A DNA stretch of 64,000 nt from positions 130,899,282-130,963,281 of the forward strand of contig CP136062.1 of NCBI GenBank assembly GCA_032622095.1. The letters are read 5' to 3'. Shown here one piece after another: positions 29,801 through 35,221 of this stretch. The first letter of the stretch is position 1, and each line of letters begins with the position of its first letter. Source of the DNA: Siphonodentalium dalli. Lineage: Eukaryota > Mollusca > Scaphopoda > Gadilida > Siphonodentaliidae. A program made the translations under genes and the position numbers. The notes under the pieces are model-generated. The model was not told the origin of the DNA, searched no databases, and was given only the letters and a program-made list of their open reading frames with translations.

Positions 29801-30370
29801 CAGACTTTGTTTGGAATGTTTGGTCATATTCGTAATTTTGTATAGAATCACATGAGTTCCATAACTCACACCACTGATTATCAGTAGATGCGGTACCATC
29901 TGTACTTTGAGAAGCCTGGCTCTAGGTCTAGCTTCAGTTTTTTTTTCCATCTGTACAAATATCTCAGTCATGGGTTATCACATCTCAATGAAATTTGGTA
30001 TGATTATTCACCGTAATGAGGACTTTCAAAGAAGTTTTAATTGTTTTATTTGCATTCTTCATTCTTGAGTTACATTGTATTCTCCTTGTTTGTATGCCCA
30101 TCCTAGGCTGTACGCCACATCGGGGTATGCACCGGGCAACAGCCCAGCTCCTGTTCCTAACGAAATTGATTCAATAACCTTTGGCAGTGATTTGAAAATG
30201 AAAATTTTATTTTGTGATAAATAATACTGCAAGTAGCTGAACTGTTGCTATATCTTGATTATTGCAGATATCTAGTCGGCCAACGGCTGGTTAACTATGA
30301 TAAAAGACCAAAGCCAACACCACAACCGGCTACAGCCCCACAGCCCACAGCTGAAGACGAGATGAGGTGA
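2694..30370 (+). CDS. MARCHF6: MARCHF6 (TEB4/Doa10-type ER E3 ubiquitin ligase), 19 exons, 5' partial
   Basis: The gene encodes a polytopic ER membrane RING-CH E3 ligase that ubiquitinates ER-associated degradation substrates, including sterol-pathway enzymes in vertebrates. Exons are 2694-2889, 3648-3709, 5290-5322, 5813-5864, 6184-6242, 7515-7624, 8352-8466, 9171-9374, 10926-10976, 11222-11322, 12132-12315, 17386-17577, 19098-19167, 20348-20529, 24499-24633, 25704-25793, 26170-26302, 29162-29297 and 30268-30370. They total 2208 nt (735 residues plus TGA); all phases agree and all borders are AG/GT. Diagnostic blocks shared with animal MARCH6 are EWDRAAEELTWER, LLGLDGSLVFLEHVFWVVSL, LREVLRPGVLWFLRNLNDP, LLLLQVVLPALLEQGHTRQW, KIHELYTAACGLY, DWALGVLHAKII, RQFKRLYEHIKNDKYLVGQR. 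Human MARCH6 is about 910 residues, so roughly 170, including the RING-CH domain and two membrane spans, lie before the window. The ATG at 2715 is internal, not the start. Confidence 0.97.
3648..3709 (+). CDS. MARCHF6: MARCHF6 exon 2
   Basis: Encodes DDNNWNPIEWDRAAEELTWE plus R, almost identical to the human MARCH6 segment that ends the linker. Acceptor TTACAG, donor GTGAGT. Residues 66-86. Confidence 0.96.
4239..5032. mobile_element. hAT-type non-autonomous element
   Basis: The 8-bp target duplication CTAGTATC lies at 4239-4246 and 5025-5032. Terminal inverted repeats are CAGCGTTCGCGATG (4247) and, on the other strand at the right end, CAGTGTTCACGATG; 12 of 14 bases match. The body (778 bp) has subterminal TTGGCCAAATG repeats at both ends and no transposase ORF. 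An 8-bp duplication with CAG-starting ends is typical of hAT. It sits in the intron between MARCHF6 exons 2 and 3. Confidence 0.85.
5290..5322 (+). CDS. MARCHF6: MARCHF6 exon 3 (33-nt micro-exon)
   Basis: A phase-0 micro-exon of 11 codons, LLGLDGSLVFL, identical to the conserved family segment. Acceptor TTTTATAG, donor GTGAGT. Residues 87-97. Confidence 0.95.
5813..5864 (+). CDS. MARCHF6: MARCHF6 exon 4, membrane span
   Basis: Encodes EHVFWVVSLNTLFILVF, a hydrophobic span matching human MARCH6 residue for residue. It ends one base into an Ala codon. Donor GTAAGT. Residues 98-114. Confidence 0.96.
6184..6242 (+). CDS. MARCHF6: MARCHF6 exon 5
   Basis: Encodes AFVPYHIGHLTLVGMKVNEL. The usual Cys of the AFCPYHIGH motif is Val here. 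Acceptor TTTTGTAG, donor GTAAGT. Residues 115-134. Confidence 0.95.
6385..6544. repeat. Inverted repeat, ~65-bp arms
   Basis: Left arm 6385-6449 and right arm 6479-6544 are near-perfect reverse complements (TTATAAAATTG...AGTGGACGAATAACATACT), with a 29-bp loop. Intronic, between exons 5 and 6. Confidence 0.8.
6546..7514. other. Intron sequence without recognised feature
   Basis: Mostly unique AT-rich intron. Positions 6890-6965 carry a short degraded copy of the CAGTCTTTG...GTGAACGAC block found at 2580 and 22690. Confidence 0.5.
7515..7624 (+). CDS. MARCHF6: MARCHF6 exon 6, membrane span
   Basis: Starts VVASHFEGLITT, the conserved ASHFEGLITT block, followed by a hydrophobic stretch of about 22 residues. 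It ends two bases into a Lys codon completed by exon 7. Donor GTGAGT. Residues 135-170. Confidence 0.96.
8352..8466 (+). CDS. MARCHF6: MARCHF6 exon 7, TEB4-Doa10 (TD) region
   Basis: Encodes KFRRVLGLCYIVIKVKLLVV and then VEIGIFPMICGWWLDVCSL. The GWWLD motif lies in the most conserved membrane block of the Doa10/TEB4 family. Ends in phase 0 with donor GTAAGT. Residues 171-209. Confidence 0.97.
9171..9374 (+). CDS. MARCHF6: MARCHF6 exon 8, TD region core
   Basis: The longest coding exon here, 68 codons. It carries MFDATLKDR, PGTSMFIHWLVGMVYVFYFA and LREVLRPGVLWFLRNLNDP, nearly unchanged from vertebrate MARCH6. The TD block has been proposed to take part in substrate or lipid handling in the membrane. 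Phase 0 on both sides. Residues 210-277. Confidence 0.98.
9452..9709. mobile_element. Paired-hairpin TTAA MITE, copy 1
   Basis: Begins TTAACCCTTAACCTGGAGC and ends CCATCATGAAAGGGTTAT. Inside are two stem-loops built from GTGCATTCYCTTATATATG-type arms around CTCCCTATGGGAG loops. CCCTT...AAGGG ends at TTAA suggest piggyBac-type mobilisation; no ORF. In the intron after MARCHF6 exon 8. Confidence 0.75.
9847..10087. mobile_element. Paired-hairpin TTAA MITE, copy 2
   Basis: Same orientation as the copy 140 bp upstream. Ends are TTATCCCTTCCATGACTGGA and GTCATTAATGGGTTAA. Stem-loops lie at about 9901-9957 and 9998-10053, each with ~20-bp arms (CTCTTATATATGCGAG...CTCGCATATATAAGAG). Confidence 0.78.
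10138..10780. repeat. TGCCCCCGA element with CCGT-rich minisatellite
   Basis: Opens with an inverted pair (TGCCCCCGATCTCC / GGAGATTTGGGGG) and then a CCGT-based tandem array at about 10183-10287, unit CCGTCCTTCCGT. The body has paired lines like GTTACGCCCATTTTTGGACT and GTTATGACCCTTTTTCGACT. Related elements occur at 12661-15060, 18595-18900 and 26438-26805. Confidence 0.7.
10926..10976 (+). CDS. MARCHF6: MARCHF6 exon 9
   Basis: 17 codons, MIHLPVYRHARRFIASV, phase 0 at both ends. Acceptor ATTGCAG, donor GTAAGT. Residues 278-294. Confidence 0.96.
11222..11322 (+). CDS. MARCHF6: MARCHF6 exon 10, membrane span
   Basis: Encodes IIFGTTVLLMLWLPIRVI and then RKLFSGFLPYNVLLL. A hydrophobic span is followed by a basic loop and the FLPYNV motif. 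Ends two bases into a Ser codon. Acceptor TTTTTCAG, donor GTGAGT. Residues 295-327. Confidence 0.96.
11370..11990. repeat. AGCTCAACTTG-family repeat, partial copy
   Basis: Repeated units with GGCCATTTTGGATT, CTACAGGTCGTAC and CATCATGAAATTTGTCAT, ending TTCAAAGCTGAGCTACAGTG. It matches 22780-23600 and 30482-31640. In the intron between exons 10 and 11. Confidence 0.65.
12132..12315 (+). CDS. MARCHF6: MARCHF6 exon 11
   Basis: Carries SELSLELLLLQVVLPALLEQ followed by GHTRQWLKGLVKGW, an almost invariant MARCH6 block. The end (SYLIGDVVLESQ) enters the second hydrophilic linker. Donor GTAAAC. Residues 328-389. The next intron is about 5 kb and packed with nested insertions. Confidence 0.97.
12867..14572. 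repeat. CCCCCCGCAACGAAG element, interrupted copy
   Basis: Starts ACCCCCCGCAACGAAGTTAG and ends TCCCATTGGGACAGTCACAC. A shorter second copy with the same ends lies at 28364-28920. It is split by the TA-flanked insertion 13226-14173, since the GGTGGAGTTA/TCCCCC phrase continues across it. Confidence 0.75.
13226..14173. mobile_element. TA-flanked inverted-repeat element (948 bp)
   Basis: Ends are CCGTACTGACCCG and CGGGTCAGTACGG, perfect inverted copies, with partial similarity inward (TTTAGGCCC / GGGCCTTGAG). A TA is present on each side. Removing the element restores GTGGAGTTATCCCC, the phrase seen intact at about 13067. TA duplication fits Tc1/mariner-type insertion, but no transposase is seen. 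Confidence 0.82.
15174..15404. mobile_element. TTAA MITE, TATACTAAATACTCATT family, copy 1
   Basis: Begins TTAACCCTTCCTATACTAAA and ends GGCACAGAAAGGGTTAA. TTAA flanks and CCCTT/AAGGG ends match the other TTAA families, but the body (CTGAACACCCCTCCAAATGA) differs. Confidence 0.72.
15434..17021. mobile_element. Harbinger-like element (1588 bp), no transposase seen
   Basis: TTA direct repeats lie at 15431-15433 and 17022-17024. Inverted termini read GGTGACGTTTACACAT on the left and, on the other strand, GGGGGTGTTTATACAT on the right. Subterminal copies of GTTTACACATCGCCGGCGAA occur at both ends. A TTA duplication with GG-starting ends is characteristic of PIF/Harbinger. Internal ORFs are short and unrecognised. 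In the intron before MARCHF6 exon 12. Confidence 0.75.
17025..17284. repeat. GTGTTCGGTGGGTTGTAACA repeat, upstream copy
   Basis: About 260 bp, matching 17658-17907 on the same strand with scattered differences (ATTTCTGATAGATTCATGCT, TTGGAATGAATTTCTGT). A ~33-bp direct repeat containing TCACATTATGTGCAGCATAT lies at 15401-15433 and 17278-17311. Without the Harbinger insertion it would flank this segment. Confidence 0.7.
17386..17577 (+). CDS. MARCHF6: MARCHF6 exon 12, second linker
   Basis: Encodes a Pro/Ala/Gln-rich linker with three near-repeats of PAAQ/PAEQ. It then enters conserved sequence: GAAHQALLQGGGPTGFQAYR, matching human HAAHQAILQQGGPVGFQPYR. Phase 0 at both ends. Residues 390-453. 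The exon sits between two direct copies of a ~260-bp repeat. Confidence 0.97.
17658..17907. repeat. GTGTTCGGTGGGTTGTAACA repeat, downstream copy
   Basis: Direct copy of 17025-17284, beginning 80 bp after the donor of MARCHF6 exon 12, so the exon is bracketed by the pair. Confidence 0.7.
18595..18900. repeat. ATGCCCTTTTTGAAAAAA element with CCGT run
   Basis: Short element with GTCCGTCCATCC/GTCCGTCCGTTC near one end and two repeats of GGATGATAACTTTGGTAAGTCTGAA type, ending CCATACCCTAGCGATGCTC. Organised like 10138-10780. Confidence 0.5.
19098..19167 (+). CDS. MARCHF6: MARCHF6 exon 13, membrane span
   Basis: Encodes VAILIFLMCVTLFSMSLLSL and then TLP, one complete hydrophobic span. Acceptor CTTTCAG, donor GTAAGT. 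Residues 454-476. Confidence 0.95.
19315..19532. mobile_element. TTAA MITE, TATACTAAATACTCATT family, copy 2
   Basis: Bounded by TTAA at 19315-19318 and 19529-19532. Ends are TTTTCTATACTAAATACTCA and TTCAGTATAGAAAGGG, inverted copies. Body shared with 15174-15404 and 25395-25624. Confidence 0.72.
20348..20529 (+). CDS. MARCHF6: MARCHF6 exon 14
   Basis: Encodes VCIGRNLMSIW, then KIHELYTAACGLYICWLLLR, then a second span ending LNKLKEWSIL. The HELYTAACGLY motif is a family signature. Acceptor CTTTCAG, donor GTAAGT. Residues 477-537. Confidence 0.97.
20560..22760. repeat. Pearl-like element with internal core repeats (partner 1-350 and 1185-2650)
   Basis: Starts TTTTAGCTCACCTGAGACGA, then a GTCCGTC-rich run. 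It is followed by at least five ~190-bp core units, each with a TTCATATTTGGT line, a CAGATTTGTTCAAATG line and a GGGCCATAACTC line. A second AGCTCACCTGAGACGAAG start at 21710 shows an internal duplication. A G-run lies at 22531-22550. Core repeats beside (ACGG)n recall the pearl elements of bivalves; that link is from memory. Confidence 0.65.
22780..23600. repeat. AGCTCAACTTG-family repeat
   Basis: Starts TTTTAGCTCAACTTGACAAA and ends CTCCAAGTTGAACTTCAGTG, an inverted pair of ends. It contains four or more ~150-bp units with CACACCCTACAGGCCACATC, CACCAAACTTCATATGGATC and AACATGGCCGCCAGCAG. Full-length relative of 30482-31640. Confidence 0.7.
24293..24467. repeat. 87-bp-arm foldback just before an exon
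   Basis: Left arm 24293-24380 and right arm 24382-24467 pair through GTGTTATATACACAATGTG, GTAACGATTCATGTATCGCG and TCGGCGACC/GGTCGCC, with a few mismatches and almost no loop. The hairpin ends 31 bp before the acceptor of MARCHF6 exon 15. Confidence 0.85.
24499..24633 (+). CDS. MARCHF6: MARCHF6 exon 15
   Basis: Encodes IIKSLFLCFLLLGVIPLLLG, then VLFELVVIIPLRVPADQ and FFPWQ, two hydrophobic segments around a conserved PLRVP turn. Phase 0. A large foldback sequence ends 31 bp before the acceptor TTTTTCAG. Residues 538-582. Confidence 0.97.
25395..25624. mobile_element. TTAA MITE, TATACTAAATACTCATT family, degraded copy 3
   Basis: Shares TCTGATAATAAGTTCAACAA, TGTTGTCTGCTTATATTTTC and GAGAATCCATTTAGAAATGA with copies at 15174 and 19315; its ends are eroded (AAAGGGTTGATA). 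Confidence 0.6.
25704..25793 (+). CDS. MARCHF6: MARCHF6 exon 16
   Basis: 30 codons, DWALGVLHAKIICAITMMGP and then QWWLRHVIEQ. Only a few positions differ from human. Phase 0 at both ends. Residues 583-612. Confidence 0.97.
26170..26302 (+). CDS. MARCHF6: MARCHF6 exon 17
   Basis: Encodes a polar loop (IYNDGWRNMNLLYIINKL) and a span ending APYVISKSIVPLL. Ends one base into a Gly codon. Acceptor TTTGCAG, donor GTGAGT. Residues 613-656. Confidence 0.96.
26438..26805. repeat. ACCCCCATTCCAAAAGATGG element
   Basis: Opens ACCCCCATTCC.../GATGGGGGGGGGTATAC, then TGTCTGTCTGTTCATTCGTC, and ends CCAGCACATGTTGTGCTACC. A related fragment appears to lie at 29930-30165 (GTTATCACATCTCAATGAAA). Confidence 0.5.
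26806..28363. other. Intron 17 without recognised feature
   Basis: No exon and no clear repeat family. A short inverted pair, ACCGGTGTTCTG at about 27988 and CAGAACACCGGT at about 28033, is the only structure I noticed. Confidence 0.5.
28364..28920. repeat. CCCCCCGCAACAAAG element, copy 2
   Basis: Starts ACCCCCCGCAACAAAGTTGT with a G-run and ends TCCCATTGGGACAGTCATAC, as in 12867-14572 but without the 948-bp insertion. Internal lines are ACCTGTGCACCTGCGATTAT and AGCTTTTATTCCTACATT. Confidence 0.75.
29162..29297 (+). CDS. MARCHF6: MARCHF6 exon 18, last membrane span
   Basis: Encodes GCTPETEIVVSQKIYPSLLA, then a span (IVMFVSIFYFQL) and RQFKRLYEHIKND, which leads into the C-terminal element. 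Donor GTTAGT, less usual than the others. Residues 657-701. Confidence 0.96.
30268..30370 (+). CDS. MARCHF6: MARCHF6 exon 19, C-terminal element and stop
   Basis: Encodes KYLVGQRLVNYDKRPKP and a Pro/Gln/Thr-rich tail ending DEMR, then TGA at 30368-30370. The YLVGQRLVNY stretch is the conserved C-terminal element of Doa10/MARCH6, whose Asn is reported to be needed for selective substrate turnover; it is intact. Residues 702-735. Confidence 0.97.
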
Positions 30371-30481
30371 AGGGTCAGGGTTGTTACAATGGCAATTATA
30401 TAGTCATCTTGCGTGTAATTATGATCCAGTTATTTTGGGTCATTGATTTGCAGAAATTTGTCATGTAACCTGTCCGGAGTT

Positions 30482-31640
30482 TTTAGCTCAACTTGACAAA
30501 ATCAAGTTTGAGCTATTGCTATGGGTTGGCACCTGTCAGTGCATGTATCTATGATCCATCAACAATTTCCTATAGCATGCCCTACAGGTTAAATCTCTCA
30601 TTCGACCACCTAGATGGGAGCTATCAAATTTGAATGATTTTTCGATGAAAAACATGGCTGCCGACAGCCATTTTGCATTTTAATCTTGGCATGACTAAAT
30701 AATTTGGCACACCCTACAGGCCATATCGTTCATCCGCTTGTCACCAAACTTCTAAAATGTTGTACCTGCAGAGCAGAATTTGAATGTTTTCATTGATAAA
30801 CATGGTTGCGGGCAATCATTTTGGATGACAAAATCATTTGGCACACCCTTCAAATCACATCACTCATCCGATCATCAACAAACTTGATATGGATCTTTTG
30901 GGAGCCATCAAATCTTTCTGAATTTTGTTGAAAAACATGGATGCTGGCAGCCATCTTGGATTTTCCTCTTTGCATGACTAAATCCTACCACACACCCTAC
31001 AGACCACATCCCTCATCTGATCACCACCAAACTTCATATGTATCTTCTGAGTGACCTAGATGAGAGCCATCAATTTTTTCCGAAATTTGTAAAAAAAAAA
31101 ACATGGCCACCAGTGGCCATCTTGGATTTTACACTAATCTTTGCATGACAAAAACCTTTAGCACACCCTAGAGGCCACATTCCCCCATCCAATAGTCACT
31201 GAACTTCATATAGATCTTCAGGGTGACCACTAGATATGAGTCATAAATTTTTTTCAAATTTCATTGGAAAAAACCATCTTGGATTTCGCATTTGAATCCA
31301 TCGAAACATACTGCCGCCGAAATGTTTTGAAAATTTACAGACATGTTCAGGATCACTTCTAGATGGGAGCTATTGAATTTGAATGATATTTGATCATAAA
31401 CATTGTGGCCAGCAGCCATCTTGGATTTTACTCTTTCATCACTAAATGTTTTGGTATTCCCTACACCTAACAGTTTCATCCAATTGACCCCAAACTTCAT
31501 ATATCTCTTCAGGTTGAACTGGTATTACTTAAACATTTAAACTTTCTGCATTCCTTATCGCTCTTTTGACTGTAATGTATGACAGTATCCTCTCTCCAAG
31601 TTGAGCGATAGTGTCATTGAATGACACTTTCATTTCAGAC
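30482..31640. repeat. AGCTCAACTTG-family repeat beside the MARCHF6 3' end
   Basis: Starts TTTTAGCTCAACTTGACAAA and ends TCTCCAAGTTGAGCGATAGT. About six internal units carry CACACCCTACAGGCC and CATCTTGGATTTTAC lines. It begins about 110 bp after the MARCHF6 stop and is probably transcribed in the 3'UTR. Confidence 0.72.
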
Positions 31641-32204
31641 TCTGGTGGCTTGTGTTATTTTAAAACAGTACAATGATGCTGTTCAGTCATGGATATCGAC
31701 CAGGATTAGTGTCCGAGGTGTGAAAATTTCAAATATATGTATGTATGCATGTATGGGTGATGGAGGAAAGAATGGAGGTGTGTAAGATTCATGTTTCTCA
31801 ATTCAGTGGACTATTTTTCTAAAATAAAATTGTTGACTGCTATCAATCATAAGATGTCCTGTCAAAAAATCATTCACAAGATCTGAGATGATTTTTGTTG
31901 ATATTTTGTTTTTATGTATTTTTTTCTCTCTTGCATTTGTATTTTTATAATGTTGAACACAGGCCAGATTATGAGCCCGCAGTTTCTATTCCCAGCTCAG
32001 AAATTTTATTTTAATGCACGGTTTGATGCGTTTCATTTGAAAGTTAAAAGATATGTTGATAGAATAATATTTTGGATCTAAAGTGGTTGTCATCAACATT
32101 CCTTTACAACTTTTGCTTCTAAGTTGCAAATACAAATGATATCAACAACATGTTAATTTGTTGCAATGTTCTGTGTACATGCTGTCTCTTGAAGCACAAA
32201 ACTT

Positions 32205-32280
32205 AAGAAATCCAGTAAGATAAGCAGACCACAACCTGGATCAAGAAATCCAGTAAGATAAGCAGACCACAACCTGGATC
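32205..32280. repeat. Perfect 38-bp tandem duplication
   Basis: AAGAAATCCAGTAAGATAAG... is repeated head to tail, 32205-32242 and 32243-32280, without a difference. In the probable MARCHF6 3'UTR. Confidence 0.9.
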
Positions 32281-32296
32281 TGTATGCAAATATCAA

Positions 32297-32302
32297 AATA
32301 AA
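32297..32302 (+). promoter_or_regulatory. Candidate MARCHF6 polyadenylation signal
   Basis: AATAAA about 1.9 kb after the MARCHF6 stop codon, just past a 38-bp tandem duplication. Earlier or later sites may be used; only transcript ends could tell. Confidence 0.3.
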
Positions 32303-32724
32303 ATATTTGACAGTCAAGAATGGACAAATTTTATGGTTTATGATTGCTATAGCTTAAAATTCTGCAACTGTTCATGTGATATCAAGGTTCAGTTTTGCAT
32401 CATAGTAGGTACATTTCTTCGACTAGTTGCTAAATTTATACTTCCATACAATGTTGCATATATGATTAAGCTTTCTGGCTAATAGTTACCTTCCAAAGTC
32501 AATATGCTTAGTCCCTTTGAGTGCAATTCTACTTTGAAATAGCATTGAAAATCCCAATTGTAGATTTATTACAGAAAATTATGAATTTATTATATTGCAT
32601 TTTACTTAGTATTATTTATAGTTTTAAATGTCATTTCCTTGAGACATATTCAGATGCACAGATGATTGGGTCATAATATAGCAAGAATGCTACAATAATG
32701 ATTTCTATCGTGAAAAAATATACC

Positions 32725-33062
32725 TTAACCTCTTCGCTGCTGTGGAGTCCGTAACTATTACGGACGTAAAAGTGCATGTCTTGTGCTATATGGTCTGTAG
32801 GTACTACAGACCTACTTCAGCACACTAGCAGCAGGCCATTATTCATGACTGGAGCTCAGAGATTGGTGCATGAGGAATAACTGTATCTCGGAGTTTCAAA
32901 CAGTGTTTGTTGTTCCACGATTGTGAGCGATAATAGCCTTTCAACTGAGTCAATTTTATGGTTGTCGTGATATTCCCATTATATTTTTCCACTGGAAAAT
33001 AGCAATAACATCACCAGCCCAGCACACGACGTCATAACGTCATTTAGCAGCGAAGATGTTAA
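32725..33062. mobile_element. TTAA MITE, CCTCTTCGCTGCT family
   Basis: TTAA lies at 32725-32728 and 33059-33062. Inner ends are CCTCTTCGCTGCT and AGCAGCGAAGATG. Inside is a stem (GTCCGTAACTATTACGGAC) and, near the right end, GACGTCATAACGTCAT. Size (338 bp) and the right-end TGACGTCAT motif resemble the MITE at 34881-35221. Confidence 0.78.
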
Positions 33063-33312
33063 AGATGTTGTAACTCTTCCATGAACTTTCTGTATAAATT
33101 CGGGGGGTATAAAACAATCATTTTGAGTTAAAGAGACCTATCATCAGGAGCTTCTGTCACTAATATTTTTCTCTAATTATAATTATTTTTCTATGAACTG
33201 GGACCGATATTGTGCATTTTTAGAAAATAACCACAATTTTGTTAGGAATTCTATCTTTTAAAACACTTGAAAGAGAAATATTTGCAAATCAGATGTTTCT
33301 CCTGGAGCACCT

Positions 33313-33576
33313 TTAACCCTTTCGTGACGGGAGCTGTGCTGGTGCAGCATTAAAGATACTGTGCCAGTGCATTCTCCTATATATGTGAGTCTCCCATAGG
33401 AGCCTAGCATATATATAAGAGAATGCACTGGATTACAAGGTCAAGTTAAATATTGTTAGGCCAATACATTCTCTTACATATGCAAGGCTCCCTATGGGAG
33501 ACTCGCATATAGAAGAGAATGCATTGTCACAGGGTTTTTGCAAAATGTCATGAAGCTCCAGTCATTTAAGGGTTAA
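33313..33576. mobile_element. Paired-hairpin TTAA MITE, copy 3
   Basis: TTAA at both ends, outer sequence CCCTTTCGTGACGGGAGCTG and GAAGCTCCAGTCATTTAAGG. Two stem-loops with CATTCTCCTATATATG-type arms around GGGAG/CTCCC turns. Intergenic. Confidence 0.8.
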
Positions 33577-33813
33577 AATGAAATGGGAGATCAATTGTCC
33601 TTAGGTTAAAATGTGGCATGACATGAATTGATCTGAAATGGAAAATGGTCTAACTTAAAAGTCAAATGAAGTCTGTGAAATTATAGCTTGGCATTTTTCC
33701 TATTCCTATAGTCAGGTTTGGCACATCTAAGTTCAACAATTATGGTAAAATACAAATCTGGCACATATATTTGTATCATTTGTGTGGTATTTGATTTGGA
33801 TTATGCATCTTGT

Positions 33814-34264
33814 GGTTACACTGGTGTAAATAGGGTTCGGAGTGACATCTAGCGGATGCGGGAGGAATATATAGGAGAGAATAAAATAGACATTGGGCCC
33901 TGATTGGTCAATAGCCTTGTGTGCTTTTTACATAAAAAAAATCACACCTCTTCCCTATGATTTCCCATATAGGTAAAATAGCCATTGGCACAGGAATTAA
34001 CCCTTTGTAGTGAAGTTGGAATTTTTTGGTGTGGTCTAAAATATGACAGTATTTTTTTATGCGGATCTGACACTAGTTACGAAAACACAAGATTTAAAGG
34101 CGAATTCCCTGCTAGACAGACATGATTTTTGTGTGTAAAAAGTTTCCCCAAATGTCAATTTTTCAGATTTAAAGAAAATTTTGAACCCAAAATTTATATT
34201 GCCAACAGTATACGCTAAAACGTTAGCACTGAGGCCTATGGAAAACATTTACACCAGTGTAACC
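33814..34264. mobile_element. MITE with perfect 18-bp inverted ends
   Basis: GGTTACACTGGTGTAAAT at 33814-33831 is the exact reverse complement of 34247-34264. TTGT lies immediately outside both ends (33810-33813, 34265-34268), a probable 4-bp target duplication. No coding capacity; superfamily not assigned. Confidence 0.8.
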
Positions 34265-34466
34265 TTGTATTGAGTCAATGAAACAGTAATATCCATATTA
34301 CGGTTGAATTCAGATATTTCTTGATTTCATCTATAATAGTTGGACATCTATAATTAAGTATATAATAGTTGAACTTAAATAGTTAAGTATATTAATATAT
34401 ATATATTATAATTTAGTATATCAACTATAATAATTCAACTATAATTGTTGCTTTTAACTATAATGT

Positions 34467-34882
34467 AATTATAATATATATAATATACTTAAAAGGGACT
34501 TTGAGTCATTAACTCATTTTCAATATAATTACCATGTTGTTTACATTGTTCACGGAACATATGAGTGTATTTTGCACTCATCTCTGGCTCAAATTCATTT
34601 ATTTGTTGCATATATTCTGTTGAGTATAATAGGAGATGGCCCCAAAAATTACTGGTTTAACATACTGGTTTAACATACGGACCGTATGTTAAACCAGTAA
34701 TTTTTGGGGCCATCTCCTATTATACTCAACAGAATATATGCAACAAATAAATGAATTTGAGCCAGAGATGAGTGCAAAATACACTCATATGTTCCGTGAA
34801 CAATGTAAACAACATGGTAATTATATTGAAAATGAGTTAATGACTCAAAGTCCCTTTTAAGTATATTATATATATTATAATT
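34467..34882. repeat. Perfect palindrome with 201-bp arms
   Basis: Reading inward from 34467 and outward from 34682, the arms are identical reverse complements as far as I can check base by base. The only break is a 13-bp tandem duplication (ACTGGTTTAACAT) at the inner end of the left arm. The centre is CGG-A-CCG at 34678-34684. Confidence 0.92.
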
Positions 34883-35221
34883 AACCCTTTGGCGAGTAGA
34901 ACGACATATGTCACCGTACGGTTCGCGAGTGGAACGACATATATGTCTTTTCAGGAAGTGTCATTTCTATGTAGACATAACTTTAATTAATCATCTGATT
35001 TATAAATGAATTGTATTGGAGATATTTTGATTAATATAATGTTACAATGTATGAGTGCAATAGATTATAATAGCACACATAAACAGAAAATACACATCAA
35101 TTAAAATGAATAATTGGAGCCTTTTGACCCGAATTTGTTAATAATTATTGCTATGACGGTGATGTTAAACTCATGCATGACGTCATGTATATGACGTTAT
35201 AAATACTCTCCAAAGGGTTAA
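34881..35221. mobile_element. TTAA MITE, CCCTTTGGCGAG family
   Basis: TTAA lies at 34881-34884 and 35218-35221. Ends are CCCTTTGGCGAGTAG and CTCTCCAAAGGG. Two near-repeats of CGAGTRGAACGACATAT sit near the left end and TGACGTCATGTATATGACGT near the right. It abuts the palindrome exactly at its left TTAA. piggyBac-type by ends. Confidence 0.82.
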
